Positions 1-5,205 are shown, counted from the first letter of the stretch. The stretch: 5,567 nucleotides of DNA from an uncultured Clostridia bacterium (GCA_937874755.1 CALNBC010000402.1:1-5567), one strand, 5' to 3'. Notes: generated by a model from the sequence alone, not told the origin. Made by a program: numbers and translations.

Positions 1-109
1 CCCGCATGCGCCGACCAAGCGCTACCAGCGGGGCTGTTGTAGGGGCGTGCCGGGCGGCAGAGTCGACCAGAATAATTGCCGTCCGAGCACAAGAGCACTC
101 CTTCACGAA
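1..109 (-). other. Unassigned left edge, possible start of another minus-strand gene
   Basis: This is the 109 bases downstream of the alcohol dehydrogenase stop. Read on the minus strand, a GAAGGAG ribosome-binding-site-like sequence (104-98) lies 5 nt before a TTG codon (92-90) that opens a frame running off the left edge (30 codons, beginning MCSDGNYSGR). The minus-strand frame in register with the dehydrogenase is also open to the edge and could begin at GTG 106-104, but no ribosome-binding site precedes it. Neither peptide resembles a family I recognise. No hairpin with a T-tract is seen, so the operon may continue to the left. The call rests only on the ribosome-binding site and an open frame. 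Confidence 0.2.
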
Positions 110-1261
110 TTACATTATGGTCGTGAAGTATTCTTCCCACTCCTCCTGGGTCAGTTGAACGGGGTTGCTGGACATGCTCGTGCCGAAGCTCGCCTTTGCC
201 AGCGCAGGAATTTCCTCTTTGGGGATGCTCAGATGTTTGAAGTCGGGTTTGATGCCCATGTGGGCGCAAAGCTCAAACATGAAGTCCACCGCCGCGTCTG
301 CAGCTTCCTGCTCAGAGGCGAATCTCTTGCCGGTGAGCATCTCGCCGATCTTCGCCATCTTGGGCAGCACGTGGGGGGAGTTAAGCTTCATAACATGGGG
401 GAGCATAATGCCGCAGGCTTCACCGTGAGGAACATCGTAAGCGATGCCCACCGCCATGCCGACGCCGTGAGCGGCTCCGAGACCGGAGTTCGCAAACGCC
501 ATGCCGGCTATAAGCGCCGCGGCGCTCATGCCCTCGCGGGATTCAAGGTCGGTGCCGTCGTCGTAGGCTCTGCGTAGGTATTTGCCTATAAGCTCTATGC
601 CGCTTATGCACAGCCCGTAGCTTATGGGGGTCTCACGCCAGGTAGTGAATGCTTCGATGAGGTGAGTGGCGGCGTCTATGCCGGAGTTGGCGGTGACGCG
701 CTTGGGGCAGCCTATCGTGAGCTGCGGGTCGACGAGCGTCAGGTTCGCTATCATCATGTCAGAACGCATAGAGCGCTTGAAATTCATAATGTGGGAGCCG
801 AGGACTGCGTTTTTTGTGACTTCGCTGCCTGTTCCGGCTGTGGTGGGAACGGCGATGAAGGGAACGGGCGGAATGGTGACCTTTTTGCCCTTGCCCACGA
901 CCTCCATGTAGTCCACAGCGGGGGTGCCGTTCGTGATGAGGGCGGCTGTTGACTTGCCCGCGTCAATGCAGCTGCCGCCGCCGATGGAAATGACCGCGTC
1001 GCAGCCCGATTTAAGGGCTATGCCGGTGATTTCGTCCGCCAGCTCGACGGTCGGCTCGCCCTTTACATCGCCAAAAGCGGTATAGCGAAGGCCTGCGTCA
1101 TCAAACTGTTTTTTTATGCTCTCCATGGTGGGAGAAGTGTAAAAGAACGGGTCTACCACCAACATGAAGTTGGTGCCGAGGGATTTGACGTGGGTTGCCA
1201 ACTCGTTTATAGCTCCGCTCTTGAATACTATTTTGTTAGCGGTGAGAAAAGTGAATTCCAT
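110..1261 (-). CDS. Iron-containing (group III) alcohol dehydrogenase, probable NAD(H)-dependent aldehyde reductase
   Basis: This 383-residue cytoplasmic oxidoreductase interconverts an alcohol and its aldehyde with a nicotinamide cofactor and a bound divalent metal. The length matches E. coli FucO (383 aa). The N-terminal dinucleotide-binding half carries GGGSCID (94-100) and Asp37 at the end of the second strand of the fold; an Asp there favours NAD over NADP in FucO (Asp39). The helical C-terminal half supplies the four expected metal ligands, Asp196, His200, His265 and His279, almost exactly at FucO spacing. The start is ATG 1261-1259, chosen because AGGAGG (1272-1267) lies 5 nt upstream; the same frame stays open to 1807, but that extension is antisense-like, Arg-rich sequence inside the kinase gene. 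It begins 47 bp after the kinase stop, with no terminator between, so it is probably co-transcribed. By context it reduces the aldehyde released by the aldolase. The family is certain; the substrate (acetaldehyde, lactaldehyde, glycolaldehyde or other) is not. Confidence 0.95.
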   Translation of the reverse strand: MEFTFLTANKIVFKSGAINELATHVKSLGTNFMLVVDPFFYTSPTMESIKKQFDDAGLRYTAFGDVKGEPTVELADEITGIALKSGCDAVISIGGGSCIDAGKSTAALITNGTPAVDYMEVVGKGKKVTIPPVPFIAVPTTAGTGSEVTKNAVLGSHIMNFKRSMRSDMMIANLTLVDPQLTIGCPKRVTANSGIDAATHLIEAFTTWRETPISYGLCISGIELIGKYLRRAYDDGTDLESREGMSAAALIAGMAFANSGLGAAHGVGMAVGIAYDVPHGEACGIMLPHVMKLNSPHVLPKMAKIGEMLTGKRFASEQEAADAAVDFMFELCAHMGIKPDFKHLSIPKEEIPALAKASFGTSMSSNPVQLTQEEWEEYFTTIM

Positions 1262-1308
1262 TATTGCCTCCTGTGGAATACGTCTAAACCGCGCACGGCG
1301 GGCGGCAA

Positions 1309-2844
1309 TTAGGCGTGCTTGTTCTGGAAATCGTAGATTGTGTCGAAGCCGCTCTTTGCAAGTCCTTCGTAGCAATCGCGGAACATCGCGTATACTTCGT
1401 CGTAAAGCTTCATCGAAGCTTCGTCGGGCTCGTAGCGATCCTTCACGTGTACCATGTTGTCGGAAGCTTCGCGAAGATCCTTGAACACTCCCGCGCCTAC
1501 AGCGCCTATCATCGCAGCGCCCAGGGCCGTAGCTTCGGGGGCGTCTGCGGTCTCGACGGTGCACTTGTAGATGTTGGCCTGGATTTGGTTCCAGAGGTCG
1601 GAGCGAGCCGCGCCGCCGGTTACGCGCAGGGTCTTGAACTCGTTGAAGCCTGCTGCCTTGAGGGCGTCGAGCATCTCGCGCATTTCGAAGCAGATACCTT
1701 CCATAGCGGCGCGCAGCAGTTCGGCCTTGGTGGTGCCCAGGGTCATGCCTATGAAGGAGCCGCGGGCGTGGTCGTTGTAGTGGGGGCAGGCAGCGCCGGC
1801 AAGCCAAGGCAGGAAGACGGTTCCTTTGGAGCCGATGGGCGCTTTGGCAGCCGTAGCGGACATTATGTCGTACACGTCAATGTTGGAAATATCGGCTGTG
1901 GTCATTTCATACTGGGAGATGGCGTTCCTCAGCCAGCGGAAGGAGGAAGCGGCGGCGGAAGCGTGACCTTCCATCGTGTAGCCGCCCGCCGGGTGACCAA
2001 GCACGTGGCACTTGCCGTACGGGTCGCGGACAGGGGTATCGGAATAGCCGATGCACAGTCCTGCGGTGCCGGAGTTGCCGACGCCCGCCGCGCCGCACTG
2101 CTGGTCGCCGGCTCCCACGAACAGGGGGGTTCCGACTTTGAGTCCGGTCTTGTCGGCGACTTCCTGGGTAACGGCGCCGATGGGTGTACCGGCGGGCATG
2201 AAGATGGGATACTTGTCGGGATCCATGCCGAATATGGCGCACAGCTCAGGGTCAACCTCGAAGGTGTCGCACTTGGTGACCAGCCACCAGTTGGCGTCGC
2301 TGTCTTCGTCGTACCAGTTGTCCGCGCCGAACGCCTTGGCGAGCATGGCGTGGGGGGTGACCATCTTCCAGGTCTTGGCGTAAAGCTCGGGTTCCTTGAG
2401 CATGAACCAGAATGCCTTGGAGCCGCACTGCACCGAACCGAGCGGGTGGCCGCAGCGATTGTAAAGGTCCATTTCGGTCATGCCGGCTTTGGCGAGCTGC
2501 TCCCTGGCCCAGGGGAATATTTCTGCGCCGCGCTGATCCTGCCAGATGAACATGTTGTGCAGGAAGTTGCCGTCCTTGTCGATGGGCGCCCAGGTCGTGC
2601 GCTGGTTGGTGAAACTTATGGAGATAATCTCCGAAGCGTCTACATTATTCTTGGAAATAGCTTTGGCGACGGACTTGTATGCGAGATCGATGACGTCCTC
2701 TGCGCGCTGCTCGACCCAGCCGGGCTTGGGGTAAACGGTGGGTGTTTCGAAATAAGCGCTGGAAACTTCGTTGCCCTTAAGGTCGAAGATAACGCAACGT
2801 ACGCCCATAGTGCCGGCGTCAATACCAATAACATACTTTCCCAT
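1309..2844 (-). CDS. FGGY-family carbohydrate kinase, sugar or polyol substrate unknown
   Basis: This 511-residue ATP-dependent sugar or polyol kinase is of normal length for the FGGY family (about 490-520). The N-terminal actin-like domain opens with the phosphate-binding loop IGIDAGTMG (6-14) and has TNQRTT (79-84) where glycerol kinase has TNQRET. The Arg is kept, but the Glu that binds glycerol is Thr, which argues against a true glycerol kinase. The catalytic-base Asp is Asp247 in GAGDQQ (244-249). The C-terminal domain carries LPWLAG (345-350) and the nucleotide-binding VTGGAARSDLWNQ (408-420). The start is ATG 2844-2842, set by AAAGGAG (2857-2851) 6 nt upstream; an in-frame ATG eight codons earlier (2868) lacks that support. 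It resembles xylulokinase and the AI-2 kinase LsrK in general build, but the substrate cannot be told from sequence alone. The gene is 260 bp downstream of the aldolase and 47 bp upstream of the dehydrogenase. It should supply the phosphorylated substrate for the aldolase. Confidence 0.93.
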   Translation of the reverse strand: MGKYVIGIDAGTMGVRCVIFDLKGNEVSSAYFETPTVYPKPGWVEQRAEDVIDLAYKSVAKAISKNNVDASEIISISFTNQRTTWAPIDKDGNFLHNMFIWQDQRGAEIFPWAREQLAKAGMTEMDLYNRCGHPLGSVQCGSKAFWFMLKEPELYAKTWKMVTPHAMLAKAFGADNWYDEDSDANWWLVTKCDTFEVDPELCAIFGMDPDKYPIFMPAGTPIGAVTQEVADKTGLKVGTPLFVGAGDQQCGAAGVGNSGTAGLCIGYSDTPVRDPYGKCHVLGHPAGGYTMEGHASAAASSFRWLRNAISQYEMTTADISNIDVYDIMSATAAKAPIGSKGTVFLPWLAGAACPHYNDHARGSFIGMTLGTTKAELLRAAMEGICFEMREMLDALKAAGFNEFKTLRVTGGAARSDLWNQIQANIYKCTVETADAPEATALGAAMIGAVGAGVFKDLREASDNMVHVKDRYEPDEASMKLYDEVYAMFRDCYEGLAKSGFDTIYDFQNKHA

Positions 2845-2987
2845 GTAATTCTCCTTTCGACAATACACAGTCGATGACGATTTTCAGTTGTTTTTTCAGA
2901 TCTAAATTAGCGAAGTTCAGTCCGGACCGGATAGGTGCAAGTAAATTCGGGATCGAGTTGTGTGCAAGTTATGTGTGATAGATGCTT

Positions 2988-3014
2988 CTTATATGCTTTT
3001 GCAAAGGCTGCAAA
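2988..3014 (-). promoter_or_regulatory. Weak candidate promoter for the kinase and dehydrogenase genes
   Basis: On the minus strand, TTTGCA (3014-3009, 4 of 6 to TTGACA) is followed after 15 bp by TATAAG (2993-2988, 5 of 6 to TATAAT). The spacer is shorter than the ideal 17 bp. The -35 box lies inside the dyad at 2997-3015, which would fit regulator control. The hexamers alone are weak evidence in AT-rich DNA. Confidence 0.25.
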
Positions 3015-3015
3015 A
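2997..3015. promoter_or_regulatory. Perfect 7-bp dyad, candidate operator with T-N11-A form
   Basis: The arms TTTTGCA (2997-3003) and TGCAAAA (3009-3015) are exact reverse complements around a 5-bp centre. The inner TGCA-N5-TGCA has the T-N11-A shape typical of LysR-type binding sites. It sits about 150 bp upstream of the kinase start and overlaps a candidate -35 box. The same sequence is not repeated upstream of the aldolase, so the binding protein need not be the LysR regulator encoded here. Confidence 0.35.
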
Positions 3016-3052
3016 TTGTTTATAGATATTAAAGATATAGAGTTTTTAGTTG

Positions 3053-3087
3053 GCGGAGCCGCTGTTACAAGAGGTTGGCGGCTCCGC
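3053..3087 (-). repeat. 10-bp perfect inverted repeat (RNA hairpin) after the aldolase gene
   Basis: GCGGAGCCGC (3053-3062) and GCGGCTCCGC (3078-3087) pair perfectly around a 15-nt loop, beginning 17 bp past the aldolase stop codon. In the minus-strand transcript this is a very stable stem, but it is followed by CAACTAAAAACT and not by a U-run, so it is not a standard intrinsic terminator. Each arm is itself nearly palindromic (GCGG-NN-CCGC), so the two copies also read as a direct repeat TTGGCGG-NN-CCGC with centres 25 bp apart. A role in mRNA stability or processing, or as paired protein sites, is possible. Confidence 0.6.
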
Positions 3088-3104
3088 AAAGATGGTTTAG
3101 CTGA

Positions 3105-3824
3105 TTATTTGAGTTCGATGCCCTTGAGCATGGCCTCGAATACGGGCAAATCGTCGATTATTTTCTTCGCGGCGCGGGTGCCGATGATGTCAACGCCCCT
3201 GCCCAGGCAGAGCAGCGCAATAGCAGAGGTCCAGAACTGGCCTGTGCCGGCAATCTTTACCTTGCACTTGCCTTCGCAGCACTGCATCAGCAGGTCGACG
3301 ATTCTCATGTCGGGTCCGCCGAAACGGCCGGTAGAGGATTTAACGAAGTCGCCGCCGCCTTCGATGACGCATTCGCAGGCCGTTACGATTTCGTCGTTGG
3401 TCAGATAGCAGGTCTCGATGATGAAGCGAGTCTCGCGGCCGTCGGCAGCTTCTACGCAAGCCTTGATCTCGCGGAGCAGATGGTCGCGATCGCCGCTCTT
3501 GAGGTGACCGTAGTCGATGACGTAGTCGATGATTTCTACGCCCTTTGCGATGGCGTCTTTAGCAGCCGCAACCTTGGATTCGACGGTGCCGGTGCCGAAA
3601 GGATAGTCGATAACGACGCAGGGCTTAACATCGGTGCCCTTGAGTTCGTTGGCGACGAATTCAATGTAGTTCGGGTTGACGCATACGGAGTTCGTGTTGT
3701 ACTCCAGAGAAATCTTGACTAGGTCTTTGATCTCGTCCAGGGTGGTGAAGGGGTTGAGCAGCGAGCCGTCGATCATTTTTGCCAGGCGGGCTGCCGTCAG
3801 TTCTTTTCCTTGAAGGTAAAGCAT
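3105..3824 (-). CDS. DeoC-family class I aldolase (deoxyribose-phosphate aldolase-like)
   Basis: This 239-residue soluble TIM-barrel Schiff-base aldolase falls between B. subtilis and E. coli DERA in length (about 223 and 259). The catalytic set of E. coli DERA is visible: Lys162 in DFVKSSTG (159-166) is the Schiff-base lysine (Lys167), Lys190 in VKIAG (189-193) the second lysine (Lys201), and Asp100 in EIIDYV (97-102) the proton-relay Asp102. IIET (135-138) and CVNP (48-51) are also family hallmarks. The predicted phosphate-binding elements differ: Lys172 becomes Arg167, the GGVR loop becomes GTGQFW (193-198), and the Ser238-Ser239 pair is replaced by Arg217-Ala218 in IIGTRA. The start is ATG 3824-3822 with AAAAGGAG (3839-3832) 7 nt upstream. 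It is the first gene of the minus-strand cluster, facing the LysR regulator. An aldol cleavage giving a triose phosphate and an aldehyde is likely, but deoxyribose 5-phosphate need not be the substrate. A DeoC/FbaB-type thiolase like LsrF is less likely, given the DERA motifs. Confidence 0.88.
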   Translation of the reverse strand: MLYLQGKELTAARLAKMIDGSLLNPFTTLDEIKDLVKISLEYNTNSVCVNPNYIEFVANELKGTDVKPCVVIDYPFGTGTVESKVAAAKDAIAKGVEIIDYVIDYGHLKSGDRDHLLREIKACVEAADGRETRFIIETCYLTNDEIVTACECVIEGGGDFVKSSTGRFGGPDMRIVDLLMQCCEGKCKVKIAGTGQFWTSAIALLCLGRGVDIIGTRAAKKIIDDLPVFEAMLKGIELK

Positions 3825-3854
3825 AGTCGCACTCCTTTTGGTAGATGTGTTTTT

Positions 3855-3868
3855 TAAAAGCGCTATCG
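3855..3868. promoter_or_regulatory. Candidate catabolite-responsive element (cre) upstream of the aldolase gene
   Basis: The 14 bases TAAAAGCGCTATCG match the Bacillota cre consensus TGWAANCGNTNNCA at all but the second and last positions, and include the typical core AAAGCGCT. The site begins 31 bp upstream of the aldolase start, a position where CcpA could block transcription. It overlaps the base of the leader hairpin, so the match could also be a by-product of that stem. It is meaningful only if the host is a CcpA-bearing Bacillota. Confidence 0.3.
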
Positions 3869-3905
3869 TCGCTAAATTTAAATGGGGCGACGAATTGCGC
3901 CTTTT
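3856..3905 (-). promoter_or_regulatory. Large imperfect hairpin in the aldolase leader, possible attenuator or terminator
   Basis: AAAAGCGC (3856-3863) and TCGTCGC (3866-3872) pair with GCGACGA (3887-3893), GCGC (3897-3900) and TTTT (3902-3905). The stem has a TA/ATT internal loop, a single bulged C and a 14-nt AT-rich loop. In the minus-strand transcript it is followed by UUUU, 31 nt before the aldolase start. Any aldolase promoter must lie beyond it, so it sits in the 5' leader. It could work as an attenuator, or as a terminator on either strand. The U-tract is short (4), which weakens the terminator reading. Confidence 0.5.
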
Positions 3906-4021
3906 GGCCAGAATCAGTGTGGAGTAAAAATGTGGCTGGAATAAGAAAACGTGCTACTTATTTGCACTTGTATGTTACCATAAGCCTTAATAGTGGTAAA
4001 ACAACGAATGGGCATAGCCAG

Positions 4022-4034
4022 TTACAACAAGTAA
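4022..4034. promoter_or_regulatory. T-N11-A dyad, candidate LysR-type binding site
   Basis: TTAC (4022-4025) and GTAA (4031-4034) are inverted around 5 bp, giving the T-N11-A form used by LysR-type proteins. Its centre lies 25 bp from that of the dyad at 4045-4061. On its own this is a short and fairly common pattern; the spacing and the position between divergent genes are what make it worth noting. Confidence 0.3.
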
Positions 4035-4044
4035 TGTTCGATTT

Positions 4045-4061
4045 TTATCATGCGATGATAA
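4045..4061. promoter_or_regulatory. Perfect 7-bp dyad TTATCAT-GCG-ATGATAA, candidate operator
   Basis: The arms TTATCAT and ATGATAA are exact reverse complements around GCG. It also reads as TTATC-N7-GATAA, close in form to sites of several Bacillota LysR-type regulators. It lies between the divergent genes, about 74 bp upstream of the predicted lysR transcription start, so it could serve autoregulation, aldolase control, or both. This is the best single operator candidate in the region. The binding protein is inferred. Confidence 0.45.
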
Positions 4062-4090
4062 TTTTGGCGGAACGGGTGACTTTGCCACGC

Positions 4091-4120
4091 TTGACAAAGC
4101 TGCAGTTCGATACGTATTAT
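4091..4120 (+). promoter_or_regulatory. Sigma70-type promoter for the LysR gene
   Basis: A perfect -35 box TTGACA (4091-4096) is followed after 18 bp by TATTAT (4115-4120, 5 of 6). The predicted start near 4127 leaves a leader of about 200 nt before lysR. The CTTTG/CAAAG inverted repeat at 4080-4099 covers the -35 box and could be an autoregulatory operator. Confidence 0.55.
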
Positions 4121-4121
4121 A
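4116..4121 (-). promoter_or_regulatory. Consensus -10 box on the minus strand, possible aldolase operon promoter
   Basis: The minus strand reads TATAAT at 4121-4116, sharing bases with the plus-strand -10 box. No good -35 is found 17 bp upstream (TTATTA, 3 of 6), as is usual for activator-dependent promoters. If used, transcription starts near 4109 and the aldolase leader is about 285 nt, with the dyads at 4053 and 4028 and the hairpin at 3856-3905 inside it. A weaker alternative closer to the gene is TTTACC (4000-3995) with TAACAT (3977-3972), spacer 17. Confidence 0.3.
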
Positions 4122-4289
4122 TTTAGTAGCGTCTTTAATAATAAATAGGTTGAAATTCCGGTGCCTTCTGCGGCAGTACAAGCAACCACAATAGTTTGTT
4201 CAATACCCGTCAAAAATATTGCATTTGATAAAAATCACTATTCATTGGCGCTCAATAACCCGTTTGTTGCTGTTTTGAATTAGACCCGT

Positions 4290-4312
4290 GGGGCGAGATT
4301 ATGAGATGCCCC
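4290..4312 (+). promoter_or_regulatory. GC hairpin directly upstream of the lysR ribosome-binding site
   Basis: GGGGC (4290-4294) pairs with GCCCC (4308-4312) around a 13-nt loop. The 3' arm ends one base before AAAGGAG (4314-4320), so folding could affect ribosome access to lysR. The stem is only 5 bp and its role is inferred. Confidence 0.3.
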
Positions 4313-4326
4313 GAAAGGAGACAAGC

Positions 4327-5205
4327 ATGGATATAAAAAGCATTGAAGCGTTCCTTAGGCTATGCAAAGACAAAAACATGAGTGTTGCTGCCAGCAATCT
4401 GTATATGACCCAACAAGGTCTCAGCAAAATAATAAAGCGCATAGAAGACGAGCTGGGAGTGGTGCTGTTTGTTCGCAAAAATCGGGGCGTCGAGCTCACC
4501 CGGGCGAGCAAAATACTGATGCCCCACGCCGAGACGATAGTCAACGAATACGCGGCGGTCATCAACTCCATCAACAAGAGCCAACAGCAAATTCAAGGCA
4601 GGGTGGATGCCGTCCTCGAGCTGGGCTGCCTTTCCATACTCACACCCCAGCCTTTTCTGACGTTCATGCAGGACTTTCCGAATATAGACCTGCGGTTCGG
4701 GGAGCACAGGGACAGCATCTGTCACAGCAGGCTGATTTCCGGTGAGGCGGACATCGGCCTGGTCGCGGTGGCGACGGATTATGAAAAGTTCGACGTTACG
4801 CCGTTTTTCAGCGTAAAGAGCATGATTTACATACCGAAAAGCCATCACCTAGAAAAGAAAAAGATGGTTACCATTCAGGATCTCGAGGGCGAGAAGTTGC
4901 TGCTTTGCGGCTCCACCAACTACTATTCCGTGATGGACGATTGCAGAAAAGCCGGGTTTGAAGCGGACCTCGTCATGTGCACTACGGATATCAACGTCAC
5001 CATGCAGTGCCTGCAGTCCGGTTTCGGCGTGAGTCCCTTCATTCTCGGGCTGAACAAGGCCTTCCCCTGCCCGGACGACGTTGTGGTGCGCCCGCTGTCG
5101 CTATCCGAGGACAAGCACATCTATATGCTCACAAAAAAGGACAAAAAGCTGTCCGAATGCACCGAGCTTTTCAAAAAGTATTTCATAGATTATTATAAGG
5201 ATTAG
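4327..5205 (+). CDS. LysR-type transcriptional regulator
   Basis: This 292-residue DNA-binding regulator has the usual family length (about 290-310). The N-terminal winged helix-turn-helix spans about residues 2-60, with the recognition region MSVAASNLYMTQQGLSKIIK (18-37) followed by LGVVLFVR (43-50). A linker helix covers about 61-90. The periplasmic-binding-protein-like effector domain runs from about 92 to 290, with family features SGEADIGLV (138-146) and GFGVSPF (232-238). The start is ATG 4327, with AAAGGAG (4314-4320) 6 nt upstream; an in-frame ATG at 4288 would add 13 residues but lacks a good ribosome-binding site. It is divergent from the aldolase-kinase-dehydrogenase cluster, the usual arrangement for a LysR-type regulator of its neighbours, so it likely controls that cluster and itself. 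The effector is unknown; a pathway intermediate is a natural guess. It ends at a clear terminator, so it is probably a one-gene transcript. Confidence 0.93.
   Translation: MDIKSIEAFLRLCKDKNMSVAASNLYMTQQGLSKIIKRIEDELGVVLFVRKNRGVELTRASKILMPHAETIVNEYAAVINSINKSQQQIQGRVDAVLELGCLSILTPQPFLTFMQDFPNIDLRFGEHRDSICHSRLISGEADIGLVAVATDYEKFDVTPFFSVKSMIYIPKSHHLEKKKMVTIQDLEGEKLLLCGSTNYYSVMDDCRKAGFEADLVMCTTDINVTMQCLQSGFGVSPFILGLNKAFPCPDDVVVRPLSLSEDKHIYMLTKKDKKLSECTELFKKYFIDYYKD

Larger units (their letters stand above)
2845..3104. other. 260-bp AT-rich spacer inside the minus-strand gene cluster
   Basis: This spacer is long for a gap between genes of one operon. It holds a 10-bp perfect inverted repeat just after the aldolase stop (3053-3087), a 7-bp dyad (2997-3015), a TCCGGACCGGA palindrome centred on one base (2921-2931), and a small hairpin (2857-2874) next to the kinase ribosome-binding site. 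Two open frames cross it: minus 3089-2907 (60 aa) and a plus frame that runs on antisense to the aldolase. Neither shows a ribosome-binding site or protein-like composition, so I call no gene. The gap may hold an internal promoter for kinase and dehydrogenase. Confidence 0.6.
3825..4326. other. 502-bp divergent control region between aldolase and LysR genes
   Basis: This is AT-rich non-coding DNA between two divergent genes. From the aldolase side it holds the aldolase ribosome-binding site (3832-3839), a cre-like site and a large leader hairpin (3855-3905), a TTACCA/TGGTAA inverted repeat with a 13-bp centre (3975-3999), two adjacent dyads (4022-4034, 4045-4061), a CTTTG/CAAAG dyad (4080-4099) overlapping the plus-strand -35 box, overlapping -10 boxes on both strands (4115-4121), three ACCCGT copies (4205, 4258, 4284), and a hairpin next to the lysR ribosome-binding site. 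Open frames such as plus 3845-4126 have no ribosome-binding site and odd composition, so I call no gene. I recognise no known riboswitch. Confidence 0.75.

Noticed and set aside
47..577. Plus-strand open frame opposite the dehydrogenase
   Set aside because: It is antisense to the 3' end of the Fe-ADH, has no ribosome-binding site, and His/Gly/Arg-rich composition typical of shadow frames.
1262..1807. N-terminal extension of the dehydrogenase frame to 1807
   Set aside because: It lies inside the kinase gene on the same strand in another frame, is Arg-rich and not protein-like, and AGGAGG sits right before ATG 1261.
1309..2844. Glycerol kinase
   Set aside because: The TNQRET motif reads TNQRTT, losing the glycerol-binding Glu, and the context has an aldolase and no glycerol genes.
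1315..2877. Long plus-strand open frame opposite the kinase (520 codons)
   Set aside because: It is an antisense shadow of a clear FGGY kinase with no recognisable domain; high-GC codon use often leaves the opposite frame open.
3053..3087. Intrinsic terminator after the aldolase gene
   Set aside because: Stem is strong but no U-tract follows on either strand.
2935..3408. Plus-strand open frame across the spacer and into the aldolase gene
   Set aside because: No ribosome-binding site; most of it is antisense to the aldolase.
1309..3824. Autoinducer-2 processing (LsrK plus LsrF) as the role of kinase and aldolase
   Set aside because: LsrK is FGGY and LsrF is DeoC/FbaB-related, so it was considered, but the aldolase carries DERA-type motifs and no LsrG, LsrR or Lsr transporter is visible.
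3825..4109. Known riboswitch in the aldolase leader
   Set aside because: No conserved core of a riboswitch class I know could be recognised by eye; only a hairpin is supported.
3845..4126. 93-codon plus-strand open frame in the divergent control region
   Set aside because: No ribosome-binding site, crosses the leader hairpin and dyads, and has no family resemblance.
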